A DNA stretch of 18,074 nt. Source: Methanomicrobiales archaeon. Lineage in GTDB: Archaea; Halobacteriota; Methanomicrobia; Methanomicrobiales; Methanomicrobiaceae. Location of the stretch: positions 1 to 18,074 of the forward strand of contig JAAYIO010000151.1 in the NCBI GenBank assembly GCA_012523385.1, given 5' to 3'. This document shows, in pieces, positions 1 through 7,033 of the stretch; the stretch's first letter is position 1; the number at the start of each line of letters is the position of its first letter. The notes beneath the pieces are model-generated. The model did not search any database. It was not told the DNA's origin and saw only the letters and a program-made list of their open reading frames with translations. Position numbers and translations under genes: made by a program.

Positions 1-1839
1 GGAACGGGGATTGCATTTATTTTAGGGCTTGGTGTGATGCCAACAATGATTCTTTTTGCCTTGGCTGTTGCCGCCTACACCCTATTACAATATGTCTATG
101 ATTTCTGGAAAAAGCAGCATGATGACGGCCTTCTGCTGGTCAACACCGTGGTTTTCATATGCGCGAGTGCAGGGATTTTATTAGTTGGCCTTAAAAGTAG
201 CACATTTGCCATGGAAGGTTATTCAATGGCTCAGGTGATTGCCTATCTCATTCTTATCATCGCAACAGCTGCCCTCTGGTATATCTCCCGTGTTCTGCGG
301 GGAAGGTCATGGTACTATTATCCAGGGATCCTTGCGGGAGCAGGCGTTATCGCCACTGCTCTCCTATATTTCATTGCACCAGAGATTTATCAGATGTTGA
401 TTGGCAATTTAGTTGCCTTTTTCGGGCAGTCATCAACGTTACTGACAATTCAGGAAGCCCGTCCGTGGGGAGCAGCAAATGCGTGGAATGCATTTGGTTT
501 TGGTCTCATTTTAATGGTTGGAGGATTTGCATCCCTTATCTGGGATTTCTTCAAGAAAGGGCGTGGAGAGTATCTCTTTGTAGTTGTCTGGTCGGCCGTG
601 ATTCTTCTCTCGACTATCCAGCATGTGCGGTATGAATATTATGTCGCAATAAACATCGCACTCCTCTCCGCCTACTTCTTATTCCGGACATTTGAGATGG
701 CGGAGGCACAGCTTCTGAGGCTGGCAGGTGTCCACGGACATGAAACGACAGAAGATGTCCCCGCACCAGATGAAAAGGGAAAAAAAGGAAAACGGACTGA
801 TGGTAAGAAAGGAATAAAAACAACAGAGCGTGATGCTTCCTCATCTGTCGTTATCATTCCGTTTGCTGTTGCGGTGCTTTTTTCCCTCTTGTTTATCTCA
901 TCCTCAGTTGCAACCGACCTTGAAATCGGCAATGCCATGGCATACGGCGGCATGCAACAGGATTGGTACTCATCCCTTGAATGGTTCGGAGACAACTCTC
1001 CTGACCCCGGGGTGGATTATTATGCAATGTATGACCAGGAGACCTTCACCTATCCGCCTGAATCCTATGGCGTAATGTCGTGGTGGGATTACGGGCATTA
1101 CATCACCTTTGTTTCAAAACGGATTCCCAATTCAAACCCATTCCAGCATGGGGTGGCAGGGCCAAATGGTGCTGCTGCGTTCTTCCTGCAGGTAAATGAA
1201 GCAAGTGCAAACACGATTCTTGACAACATCGGGACAAAGTACATAATTACCGACATTGATATGGACACCGGCAAATTCTGGGCAATGGCTACCTGGTACA
1301 ATTCTGAGGTGGGTGGGGCTCCCTATATAACAGGATTCAACGATCAAAATGGCAACCCGGGCTATCTCTACACAGAAGAGTACTTCCAGACCATGGTCTC
1401 CCGTCTCCATAACTTTGACGGTTCAATGGCCGCACCAGACGAAAAATATCATATAACGAATAACGGAAAGAAGTATAGCTATCTCATCATTTCCCCTGTG
1501 GAATCAGTAGAAGCTCTGCAGCATTACCGACTAATCCATGAATCCGATACCAATGTCTTTAGAGATAAGACGGTAGGCGACCTGAAATATGTCAAGATCT
1601 TTGAATACGTACCTGGCGCAGTGATCAAAGGAGAGGGCATTATTGAGATACCCCTGAAAACCAATACGGGTCGTACATTTACCTACCGGCAGGAGAGCAT
1701 AAACGGGTCGTTTATAGTGCCTTATCCAACAGACGGAACGGTATCCGGCATCACTACACTTGGGCCTTATACCATCGTTAGCACCGGAAAGACAGTAACG
1801 GTCACAGAATCTGACATACAGTCAGGAAAACAAATTTAG
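1..1839 (+). CDS. aglB: Oligosaccharyltransferase catalytic subunit AglB (STT3 family), 3' part
   Basis: Membrane enzyme that moves a lipid-linked glycan onto Asn of N-glycosylation sequons, on the outer face of the archaeal membrane. The reading frame is open from base 1, so the N-terminus lies outside the window and the ATG at 34 is internal. About 612 residues are visible. The first part holds several hydrophobic membrane segments. A very Lys-rich loop follows (769-831), then a last membrane segment (about 840-905), then a soluble C-terminal domain. The STT3 signature WWDYGH is at 1081-1098, the sequon-recognition motif of the family. Expected catalytic Asp/Glu loops would be in the missing part. 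The gene ends in TAG and runs tail to tail into ycaO over a hairpin terminator. Assignment to the STT3/AglB family is firm; the glycan and the exact paralogue cannot be read. Confidence 0.93.
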   Translation, partial: GTGIAFILGLGVMPTMILFALAVAAYTLLQYVYDFWKKQHDDGLLLVNTVVFICASAGILLVGLKSSTFAMEGYSMAQVIAYLILIIATAALWYISRVLRGRSWYYYPGILAGAGVIATALLYFIAPEIYQMLIGNLVAFFGQSSTLLTIQEARPWGAANAWNAFGFGLILMVGGFASLIWDFFKKGRGEYLFVVVWSAVILLSTIQHVRYEYYVAINIALLSAYFLFRTFEMAEAQLLRLAGVHGHETTEDVPAPDEKGKKGKRTDGKKGIKTTERDASSSVVIIPFAVAVLFSLLFISSSVATDLEIGNAMAYGGMQQDWYSSLEWFGDNSPDPGVDYYAMYDQETFTYPPESYGVMSWWDYGHYITFVSKRIPNSNPFQHGVAGPNGAAAFFLQVNEASANTILDNIGTKYIITDIDMDTGKFWAMATWYNSEVGGAPYITGFNDQNGNPGYLYTEEYFQTMVSRLHNFDGSMAAPDEKYHITNNGKKYSYLIISPVESVEALQHYRLIHESDTNVFRDKTVGDLKYVKIFEYVPGAVIKGEGIIEIPLKTNTGRTFTYRQESINGSFIVPYPTDGTVSGITTLGPYTIVSTGKTVTVTESDIQSGKQI

Positions 1840-1865
1840 AAACAAGATACGAAATTAATAGGTTC

Positions 1866-1899
1866 CTGTCCTTTCAGGACAGAATTCTTACTTTTTTTT
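1866..1899 (+). terminator. Hairpin terminator between convergent aglB and ycaO
   Basis: CTGTCCT (1866-1872), loop TTC, then AGGACAG (1876-1882) is a perfect 7-bp stem. On the plus strand it is followed by an AT-rich stretch and eight T's (1892-1899). It lies 27 bases after the aglB stop. The T tract also encodes the Lys-rich tail of ycaO on the other strand, and the hairpin lies just past the ycaO stop, so it may serve both transcripts. Confidence 0.7.
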
Positions 1900-3057
1900 C
1901 CGGGAGGGATCAATATATGAAACTTCAAACCCGGGGATAACCACACGCCAGACCGGCAGAGCTGTTCGGGTAAGATCCACAATACAGATGCGATCGGTAT
2001 GAGGGGTGACAGCCGCAATGGCTGCGTTTAATTCATCATCCGTTGCGGCATAGTGGGTTGCCGGAATATCTTTGGCGAAAACTTCGGGGGCGTCTGCAAA
2101 CCAGATGCGGTTTATCCGTTTGTAGCGCTCATACCCGGCCTTCCCCACCATCGATGAACGACCTGACTGAATACCAATTTCATCAGTAAAGATCTGGGAT
2201 GCCCGATTCCGTGCCAGTTTCAACAGGGTGCACATGGCTGCCACACTCGAGTCTGGGTGTGCGAATGATGCCATCGTGATCATGAGCGGGTCACGGGTTG
2301 CCGTGTCATCAGCAACAGCTGCAATGGTTGGAATGCCATAGGAATTATCTAAAAGCCACATGGTCACTTCAATGTCTTCTGCAGCAAATGTCTCCATGAG
2401 CGTTGCTGCCGGCGTATCCGCTTCAGGTATGAAGTGTTTTCCCAGAGATTTATTAGTCTCTGCACGGCTCAGTGCGTCCCGTTCAATGACTTCGCAGATG
2501 CCGTGAATGATTGCTTCTTCGGTTACATTCCCGGCTCCCAAACCATTTGGATCACTGCGAAAGAGCTGGTTGGCAATGCCAATCGGATCGTAGGGATGAT
2601 AGACAGCATTTGCCGGGATGTAGATCTGTTCGTTGTAGATAATGTCCTGTCCCGCCACCCAGTGAAGTTTCTCTCCAAATTCAGGTTTCCGGGGGAGGAT
2701 CAATTCTACCGGGTCTACTGCGCGTGTCAGCCCCACCTCTTCATATGATGCAGTATCCATGAGACCACCGGGATATGCTGAAGAATAACGCTCCACCGTT
2801 GCCATCATGGCAGCACATCTGGCATCTGTCTCTGTCATGCCCGCACCGACCGTCACCTTTCCCAGCCGTTCCTTTGGCCTGATGGTGCACCAGACTGGTA
2901 TCCCAAGACGGTCTTTACCGGTAATATCCTTGAGTTCTACAATACCCATCTCTTCTGTGAGTAAAACCGCATTTTCATACGTATCTTCGGCTCTACAAGT
3001 GCGCGGGACACCCGATGTGGTGATGTATTCATGGCGACTGACATTGAACAGGTTCAT
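1888..3057 (-). CDS. ycaO: YcaO-domain protein, probable McrA-glycine thioamidation enzyme (methanogenesis marker 1)
   Basis: YcaO enzymes use ATP to activate a backbone amide. The methanogen version, with TfuA and a sulfur source, converts a glycine of methyl-coenzyme M reductase McrA to thioglycine. The protein is about 389 residues and shows the typical run of YcaO motifs: an ATERYSS-like ATP-site segment about 90 residues in, then GLGAGNVTEEAI and CEVIERDALSR near the middle. The C-terminus ends PSRKKK and lacks the Pro-rich tail of azoline-forming YcaO proteins, in line with thioamidation. I chose the ATG at 3057 (MNLFNVSRHEY) over the one at 3069, because the TATA-like box at 3082-3091 would place the transcript start near 3062, downstream of the 3069 ATG. 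No tfuA is in the window. The family call is strong; the McrA substrate is inferred from the methanogen setting. Confidence 0.85.
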   Translation of the reverse strand: MNLFNVSRHEYITTSGVPRTCRAEDTYENAVLLTEEMGIVELKDITGKDRLGIPVWCTIRPKERLGKVTVGAGMTETDARCAAMMATVERYSSAYPGGLMDTASYEEVGLTRAVDPVELILPRKPEFGEKLHWVAGQDIIYNEQIYIPANAVYHPYDPIGIANQLFRSDPNGLGAGNVTEEAIIHGICEVIERDALSRAETNKSLGKHFIPEADTPAATLMETFAAEDIEVTMWLLDNSYGIPTIAAVADDTATRDPLMITMASFAHPDSSVAAMCTLLKLARNRASQIFTDEIGIQSGRSSMVGKAGYERYKRINRIWFADAPEVFAKDIPATHYAATDDELNAAIAAVTPHTDRICIVDLTRTALPVWRVVIPGFEVSYIDPSRKKK

Positions 3058-3081
3058 TGTACCTACCATTTGCGACCCATT

Positions 3082-3092
3082 TTTTTATATCT
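3082..3092. promoter_or_regulatory. Shared divergent TATA-like element for ycaO and DUF2098 gene
   Basis: The run TTTTTATATC reads TTTATAT on the plus strand and GATATAAAAA on the minus strand. It is centred about 27 bases before the ATG at 3114 and about 30 bases before the ATG at 3057. Archaeal transcription usually starts about 25 bases from the TATA centre, so both transcripts would be leaderless or nearly so. Neither start has a convincing Shine-Dalgarno sequence. The spacing is read directly; function is inferred. Confidence 0.5.
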
Positions 3093-3113
3093 TGGCCCGT
3101 CCTTTCTTTAGAT

Positions 3114-3404
3114 ATGGAAGACGTAGCCATTTCTTCAGGGATGCGGGTGCGGTACCCGCGCACCGGTACGGCAGGCACGGTTGTCCGGATTGAAAATATT
3201 GATGGCAGTGAATTTGCTGAAATTGATACGACAGGACTTTTGTACAGGACAGACCAGCTCGTCCGCATCGAAGGAGAATTAGAAAGCCCGAAAAAAGTTC
3301 ATACAACTTCTGGCATTTCAGATTATGAACATCTGAAAGAGGTCGAATCCTTAGAAAATATGCAGGATAAATATGAACAGGTTAGCGGCGTCGGTGCCGG
3401 ATAA
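3114..3404 (+). CDS. DUF2098 family protein
   Basis: Small soluble protein of 96 residues, no known function. The N-terminal half (MRVRYPRTGTAGTVVRIENI, then a DTTGLLYRTDQL segment) matches what I recall of DUF2098, a small beta-rich family found mainly in methanogens. The C-terminal third is acidic and Gln/Glu-rich, and ends in a Gly/Val tail. The frame stays open upstream to 3057, but the ATG at 3114 is preferred because it starts the conserved region and lies about 27 bases after the TATA-like box, giving a leaderless transcript. It diverges from ycaO and converges on nikR with a 17-base gap. Family recall is good but unverified by search. Any role linked to ycaO is only a guess from the shared promoter. 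Confidence 0.75.
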   Translation: MEDVAISSGMRVRYPRTGTAGTVVRIENIDGSEFAEIDTTGLLYRTDQLVRIEGELESPKKVHTTSGISDYEHLKEVESLENMQDKYEQVSGVGAG

Positions 3405-3421
3405 CCAGAAAAAATGAGTAT

Positions 3422-3844
3422 TCACCCCTCAATCGGAATGGTGGTCAATTTCACAGACTCCACTCCTTTTTGTGACATCAGACGCTCAGCGATATCTTTG
3501 ATTTTTGCACCATCTCCACGGAGGAGAATAATCTCCACACATTTCTCATGGCTGACGTGGGAGTGAAGGGACGACTGTATAACATCAAGATAGTCGTGTT
3601 GAATATCAGTGAGAACCTGTAACAGTCCACGGTGTTCATGGTCATAGACCATGGTTATTACTCCCTGCCGTTCACCGGTCACATCGGACATCCACTTGTA
3701 ATACGTTATATAACTCCGGATTGCATCGCGGATACCCTCTGAGCGCGATGAATACCCCCGAAATTCAAGTATTTCATCAAATTTATCCAAAAGGCTCTTG
3801 GGAAGGGAAATTCCGATTCGTGAAAGGTCTGATTCGTTTGCCAT
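3422..3844 (-). CDS. nikR: Nickel-responsive transcriptional regulator NikR
   Basis: DNA-binding nickel sensor, 140 residues, the family's usual size. Residues 8-50 form the ribbon-helix-helix DNA-binding domain (RIGISLPKSLLDKFDEIL, then GYSSRSEGIRDAIRSYI). Residues 60-138 form the ACT-like nickel-binding domain. The four ligands known from E. coli NikR (His76, His87, His89, Cys95) are all present at a constant offset of seven, as His83, His94, His96 and Cys102, so the square-planar nickel site looks intact. The ATG at 3844 has a Shine-Dalgarno sequence GAGGA six bases upstream (3851-3855), and an AT-rich box (about 3901-3909) could be the promoter. In a methanogen it would be expected to control nickel uptake genes, but none are next to it here. 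Confidence 0.94.
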   Translation of the reverse strand: MANESDLSRIGISLPKSLLDKFDEILEFRGYSSRSEGIRDAIRSYITYYKWMSDVTGERQGVITMVYDHEHRGLLQVLTDIQHDYLDVIQSSLHSHVSHEKCVEIILLRGDGAKIKDIAERLMSQKGVESVKLTTIPIEG

Positions 3845-3850
3845 GTCTGT

Positions 3851-3855
3851 TCCTC
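3851..3855 (-). promoter_or_regulatory. Ribosome binding site of nikR
   Basis: GAGGA on the minus strand, six bases before the ATG at 3844. It fixes the start of nikR. Confidence 0.65.
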
Positions 3856-3963
3856 AAAAAATAGTCAGTTCTCTTCTACTGTACTTATTAACTACAATGA
3901 TTAATATTTTTCTTACTCTGTGTTATTACTACCCGGTGATGTCAGGAGGCAGTGATGACCAGT

Positions 3964-4002
3964 GCCAAGCTATGATTCCAGTGCCTTGGCGCCAAGGGAA
4001 TC
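3964..4002. promoter_or_regulatory. Palindromic operator-like site upstream of aIF2 gamma
   Basis: CCTTGGCGCCAAGG (3984-3997) is a perfect 14-bp palindrome. It is framed by GATTC (3974-3978) and GAATC (3998-4002). A further GCCAAG half-site lies at 3964-3969. It sits in the divergent region between nikR and the aIF2 gamma gene, about 60 bases before the latter. The symmetry is read directly; the regulator is unknown. Confidence 0.4.
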
Positions 4003-4042
4003 ACACACCGAGTACGTATAAGTAGGGCGGTTGTATATTAAT

Positions 4043-4050
4043 AAGGAGGT
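4043..4050 (+). promoter_or_regulatory. Strong ribosome binding site deciding a TTG start
   Basis: AAGGAGGT lies ten bases before the TTG at 4061. It is the strongest Shine-Dalgarno sequence in the window and supports TTG as the start of aIF2 gamma; there is no ATG or GTG in the right place. Confidence 0.75.
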
Positions 4051-4060
4051 TTGAAGTTCA

Positions 4061-5290
4061 TTGAGTGATCCATTGATTCCCAATGTCAACATCGGTGTAG
4101 TCGGGCATGTTGACCATGGCAAGACTACCCTGGTGTCTGCGCTTTCCGGCTTATGGACGGACCGGCACAGTGAAGAAATAAAACGCGGAATCTCCATCAG
4201 GCTTGGATATGCTGACGTTACTTTTTACCAGTGTCCGACGTGCAAAGGTCCGGAGGCATATTCCACGGTAAAGAATTGTGAATGTGGTGCGACCGGAGAA
4301 CCAATCCGCAGTATATCATTTGTGGATTCACCCGGCCACGAAACATTGATGGCAACCATGCTTTCAGGTTCTGCCCTGATGGATGGTGCAATGCTCGTTA
4401 TCGCGGCAAATGAGCGGTGTCCACAACCACAGACAAAAGAACACCTGATGGCGCTACAGCTTGTCGGTATTAAAAACATTGTGATTGTCCAGAACAAGAT
4501 CGATGTTGTCTCTCAGGCTGATGCAATGGAGAACTATCGGCAAATTCGTGCGTTTGTGAAAGGGACTATTGCAGAATCCGCACCAGTGATTCCGGTTTCT
4601 GCACAGAAAAAGATCAATTTCGGGGCACTTCTCCAGGCGCTCAATGAGCATATACCGAAACCAGATCGTGACCCTGACGAAGAGCCACTTCTCTTGATTG
4701 CCCGTTCTTTTGATATCAATAAGCCGGGTTGCAACTGGCGTGATGTTAAGGGCGGTGTGATTGGAGGGTCGCTGACGCAGGGAATTCTTCGTGAGGGCGA
4801 TGATATTGAAATTCGTCCAGGACTGAAGCTCATTGTGGAAAACCAGACCATATGGGAGCCCATACTGACAAAGGTGACCGCAATCCATGCCGGTTCCAAA
4901 CGGATACCGGAGGGCGCCCCTGGTGGACTTTTAGGAATAGGTACAAAGCTTGATCCGGCACTAACGAAGAGTGACGCTCTTTCCGGACAGGTGGCAGGCC
5001 ATGTCGGTCACCTCCCCCCCGTGTGGGAGAGGCTTTCATTTACCGTAATCCTTATGGAGCGTGTTGTTGGTTCAAATGATGAATTTACCATTGAGCCACT
5101 CCGCCACAATGAGCCACTGATGCTTTCTGTCGGTACGGCAGTGACCGTCGGGGTAGTAGTGAATACAAAGAAAGACGTGGTGGATGTCGTCCTGAAACGT
5201 CCGGTATGTGCTGCTCTGGGATCCCAGATTGCAATATCACGGCAGGTCGGCGGCCGCTGGCGGCTTATTGGAATGGGAACACTGGTTTAG
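4061..5290 (+). CDS. eif2g: Translation initiation factor aIF2 subunit gamma
   Basis: GTPase core of archaeal aIF2, which binds methionyl-initiator tRNA and brings it to the small ribosomal subunit. The protein is 409 residues, normal for the family. The GTPase motifs are in order: G1 GHVDHGKTT (residues 15-23), G3 DSPGHE (89-94), G4 NKID (145-148). A zinc knuckle is formed by Cys58, Cys61, Cys73 and Cys75, typical of aIF2 gamma rather than of EF-Tu. Two beta-barrel domains follow. Translation starts at TTG 4061, ten bases after a strong AAGGAGGT. The stop TAG shares one base with the GTG of the next gene (PIN protein), so the two are translationally linked. It opens the information-processing cluster that runs to 9656. 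Identity is certain. Confidence 0.98.
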   Translation: MSDPLIPNVNIGVVGHVDHGKTTLVSALSGLWTDRHSEEIKRGISIRLGYADVTFYQCPTCKGPEAYSTVKNCECGATGEPIRSISFVDSPGHETLMATMLSGSALMDGAMLVIAANERCPQPQTKEHLMALQLVGIKNIVIVQNKIDVVSQADAMENYRQIRAFVKGTIAESAPVIPVSAQKKINFGALLQALNEHIPKPDRDPDEEPLLLIARSFDINKPGCNWRDVKGGVIGGSLTQGILREGDDIEIRPGLKLIVENQTIWEPILTKVTAIHAGSKRIPEGAPGGLLGIGTKLDPALTKSDALSGQVAGHVGHLPPVWERLSFTVILMERVVGSNDEFTIEPLRHNEPLMLSVGTAVTVGVVVNTKKDVVDVVLKRPVCAALGSQIAISRQVGGRWRLIGMGTLV

Positions 5291-5670
5291 TGCTTGTTCT
5301 CTTCGATGCAAATGCACTGATGATTCCCGTCCAGTTCGGTGTGGACGTCTTCACCGGGGTTGAGGAACTTGTCGGTGCGTTTGAAGCCGTGACACTGGAG
5401 GATGTGAGGGATGAGCTTGCCGGAATTGCCCGTGGCCGCGGTAATAACGCGGTTGCGGCACGGGTGGGGGTCTCACTTACAACGCGATGTAATATCGTGA
5501 AAAGTCCTCATCAGGATGTAACGGTGGATAGCCGAATTGTCCGGTATGCACAAGAGCACCATTGTGTCGTAGTGACCAATGACCGGCTTCTCCGGGAAGA
5601 GCTGCTCAGCCGGAAAATTGACGTGATATATCTGCGTGAGAAAAAAAGGCTCGATATTATTCGAGGGTAG
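5290..5670 (+). CDS. PIN-domain protein (archaeal Fcf1/Utp24-like, putative RNase)
   Basis: 126-residue PIN-domain protein, the family of Mg2+-dependent RNases that includes rRNA-processing Fcf1/Utp24. PIN acidic residues are visible: Asp6 in the opening LFDANAL, an Asp/Glu pair in EDVRDELAG, Asp in TVDSRIVRYA, and TNDRLLREEL near the end, so the active site looks complete. The GTG at 5290 is the start; it overlaps the aIF2 gamma stop (TAGTG). The frame is open further upstream, inside aIF2 gamma, but homology begins at the GTG. A PIN protein between aIF2 gamma and Rpo7 is a conserved archaeal arrangement, which fits a role in ribosomal RNA processing rather than a toxin: there is no antitoxin partner. 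The substrate is unknown. Confidence 0.85.
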   Translation: MLVLFDANALMIPVQFGVDVFTGVEELVGAFEAVTLEDVRDELAGIARGRGNNAVAARVGVSLTTRCNIVKSPHQDVTVDSRIVRYAQEHHCVVVTNDRLLREELLSRKIDVIYLREKKRLDIIRG

Positions 5671-5682
5671 ACGGGTGATAAA

Positions 5683-6294
5683 ATGTATTTTAAAATGACG
5701 CTTGAAGATAAGGTGCGGGTACCTCCCAACCGTCTTTGGGATAAAGAGATAAAAAATGAACAGGATAATATCGATTATCTTGAACACATAAAGGTCGTTG
5801 TTCTGGATGTGTTGCAGGAACAGCTTGAGGGGAGCATCGACAAGGCAATTGGCATCTACATCGCCGTGACAAGAATCTGTGAAATTGGTGAAGGGGATAT
5901 CATTCCGGGTGATGGCGGAGTGTATTACTCCGTTACCTTCGAGGCGATTGTTTTGCGTCTGGCCCATCAGGAAGTCATTGAGGGCGTTGTGGTGGAGACC
6001 ACCAGCTTCGGCTCGTTCGTATCCCTTGGTCCAATTGATGCAATGCTTCACGTGAGTCAGATCTCTGATGATTACATCAATTATGACGAAAAGAACGGCA
6101 TGTTGATCTGTCAGGATACGAAGCGCCAGATTAAAGCGGGTGACGGGTTGCGCGGACGTATTGTAGCACTTTCCCTCTCCGAGCGTGAACCGCGCGAGTC
6201 AAAGATCGGCCTTACCATGCGCCAGTCAGGTCTGGGAACAACCACCTGGCTTGACGAAGAATTTGAGGCGGAGAAAGCTGAAAATGGCGCCTAA
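5683..6294 (+). CDS. rpo7: DNA-directed RNA polymerase subunit Rpo7 (RpoE', E1)
   Basis: Stalk subunit of archaeal RNA polymerase, equivalent to eukaryotic Rpb7. With Rpo4 it binds the emerging RNA and aids promoter opening. The protein is 203 residues. Residues 1-80 are the tip domain, opening MYFKMTLEDKVRVPP, the usual start of the family. Residues about 82-185 are the S1/OB RNA-binding domain, with GVVVETTSFGSFVSLGPI followed by MLHVSQISDDY. The start ATG at 5683 is 12 bases after the PIN gene, with a weak GGTGA site before it. Its 3' end overlaps spt4 by 11 bases. The Rpo7-Spt4 pair is conserved in archaea. Rpo4 is not in the window, as expected, since it is normally encoded elsewhere. 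Confidence 0.97.
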   Translation: MYFKMTLEDKVRVPPNRLWDKEIKNEQDNIDYLEHIKVVVLDVLQEQLEGSIDKAIGIYIAVTRICEIGEGDIIPGDGGVYYSVTFEAIVLRLAHQEVIEGVVVETTSFGSFVSLGPIDAMLHVSQISDDYINYDEKNGMLICQDTKRQIKAGDGLRGRIVALSLSEREPRESKIGLTMRQSGLGTTTWLDEEFEAEKAENGA

Positions 6295-6481
6295 AAAGCA
6301 ATTAAATGTATGCCGCGGCTGTCACCGGGTGGTTGATGGCGCATCATGTGTGATGTGCGGCTCTACCAATCTCACGCAGGACTGGGCAGGGTATCTGGTC
6401 ATTATTGATCCTAAGCATTCAGATATTGCAAAAAAGATGAATATTGATACTCCCGGACGCGTGGCACTGAAGGTTCGGTAA
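6284..6481 (+). CDS. spt4: Transcription elongation factor Spt4 (formerly RpoE'')
   Basis: 65-residue zinc protein that partners Spt5/NusG to keep RNA polymerase processive. The zinc ribbon uses Cys10, Cys13, Cys22 and Cys25 (two CxxC pairs in NVCRGCHRVV and ASCVMCGS). The rest follows the family pattern: DWAGYLVIIDP, then an IAKKMNI helix and a closing GRVALKVR. The ATG at 6284 lies inside rpo7, an 11-base overlap in another frame. The frame is open upstream to 6185, but the family length and the MAPKKQ start favour 6284. The stop TAA shares its last A with the ATG of the next gene. Very confident. Confidence 0.96.
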   Translation: MAPKKQLNVCRGCHRVVDGASCVMCGSTNLTQDWAGYLVIIDPKHSDIAKKMNIDTPGRVALKVR

Positions 6482-6969
6482 TGGATTATTCTCTCCCGGA
6501 TAGATTCCGAAAAGATTTTCAGAATCCATTTGGCCCTCTTTTTCCCAATATTGCAGCAGCTAAAAGCGTATTTGCCGGGTGCATGATTATTGCAGTCGGT
6601 GATGTGGTTACTCAGAATCTGGTGGATGCAGGTATTCTGCCTGATGTCGCTGTGATTGACGGGAGTACCATGCGCGAGCCATGTAATAGGGCACTGGACC
6701 TCCGGGTGCCAGAGGTGAGGGTATCAAATCCGGCAGGGATGATAACAGGCGCTCTTATCCGGGCGATAGAGGATGCAATGGAAGGCGAACCATCACTCAT
6801 TCGTGTAGAAGGGGAGGAAGATCTAGCCGTTATTCCAGCTGTAATGGCCGCACCGGACGGCGCTTGTATACTTTATGGACAACCCTCTGAGGGGGTTGTC
6901 GTGATAAAAGTGGATGAACGGTATCGTGATAAGGCAGAAATACTCTTTCGCCTCTTTGAGGCAAAGTGA
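6481..6969 (+). CDS. GTP-dependent dephospho-CoA kinase (DUF359 family)
   Basis: Last step of archaeal coenzyme A synthesis: phosphorylates dephospho-CoA, using GTP instead of ATP. It is unrelated in sequence to bacterial CoaE. The protein is 162 residues, the normal length for the family. Visible family motifs are an early VGDVVTQNLVDAGILPDVAV stretch, then DGSTMRE (acidic active-site region), then the EGEEDLAVIPAV segment and YGQPSEGVVVI near the end. The ATG at 6481 overlaps the spt4 stop (TAATG), so the two are coupled. Its place between Spt4 and S24e is the usual archaeal one and supports the family call. The activity is known from an archaeal member of this family; it is assumed here from sequence. 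Confidence 0.93.
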   Translation: MDYSLPDRFRKDFQNPFGPLFPNIAAAKSVFAGCMIIAVGDVVTQNLVDAGILPDVAVIDGSTMREPCNRALDLRVPEVRVSNPAGMITGALIRAIEDAMEGEPSLIRVEGEEDLAVIPAVMAAPDGACILYGQPSEGVVVIKVDERYRDKAEILFRLFEAK

Positions 6970-6994
6970 ATGGATGCAGAAATGTTGATCACGA

Positions 6995-7004
6995 CTTTTA
7001 AGTA
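6995..7004 (+). promoter_or_regulatory. Possible internal promoter before rps24e
   Basis: CTTTTAAGTA lies about 34 bases before the S24e ATG, in the only gap over 50 bases inside the cluster (6970-7033). It could allow separate transcription of the ribosomal genes. The match to an archaeal TATA box is moderate. Confidence 0.3.
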
Positions 7005-7033
7005 AATCAATTAACAATATTGTAGGGATATCG

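Noticed and set aside
3058..3069. ycaO start at the ATG at 3069
   Set aside because: It would lie upstream of the transcript start predicted from the TATA-like box; 3057 fits better. The point is not proven.
3936..4010. Possible C/D-box guide RNA (GTGATGA at 3952-3958)
   Set aside because: A box C match is present, but no CTGA box D lies at a suitable distance after it and there is no terminal stem.
3901..4010. NikR operator in the nikR upstream region
   Set aside because: GTGATG repeats (3936 and 3952) are direct, not inverted, and I could not match the known GTATGA-N16-TCATAC type of site.
5206..5289. Longer start for the PIN protein inside aIF2 gamma
   Set aside because: The added residues are an out-of-frame reading of aIF2 gamma; the PIN fold begins at the GTG at 5290.
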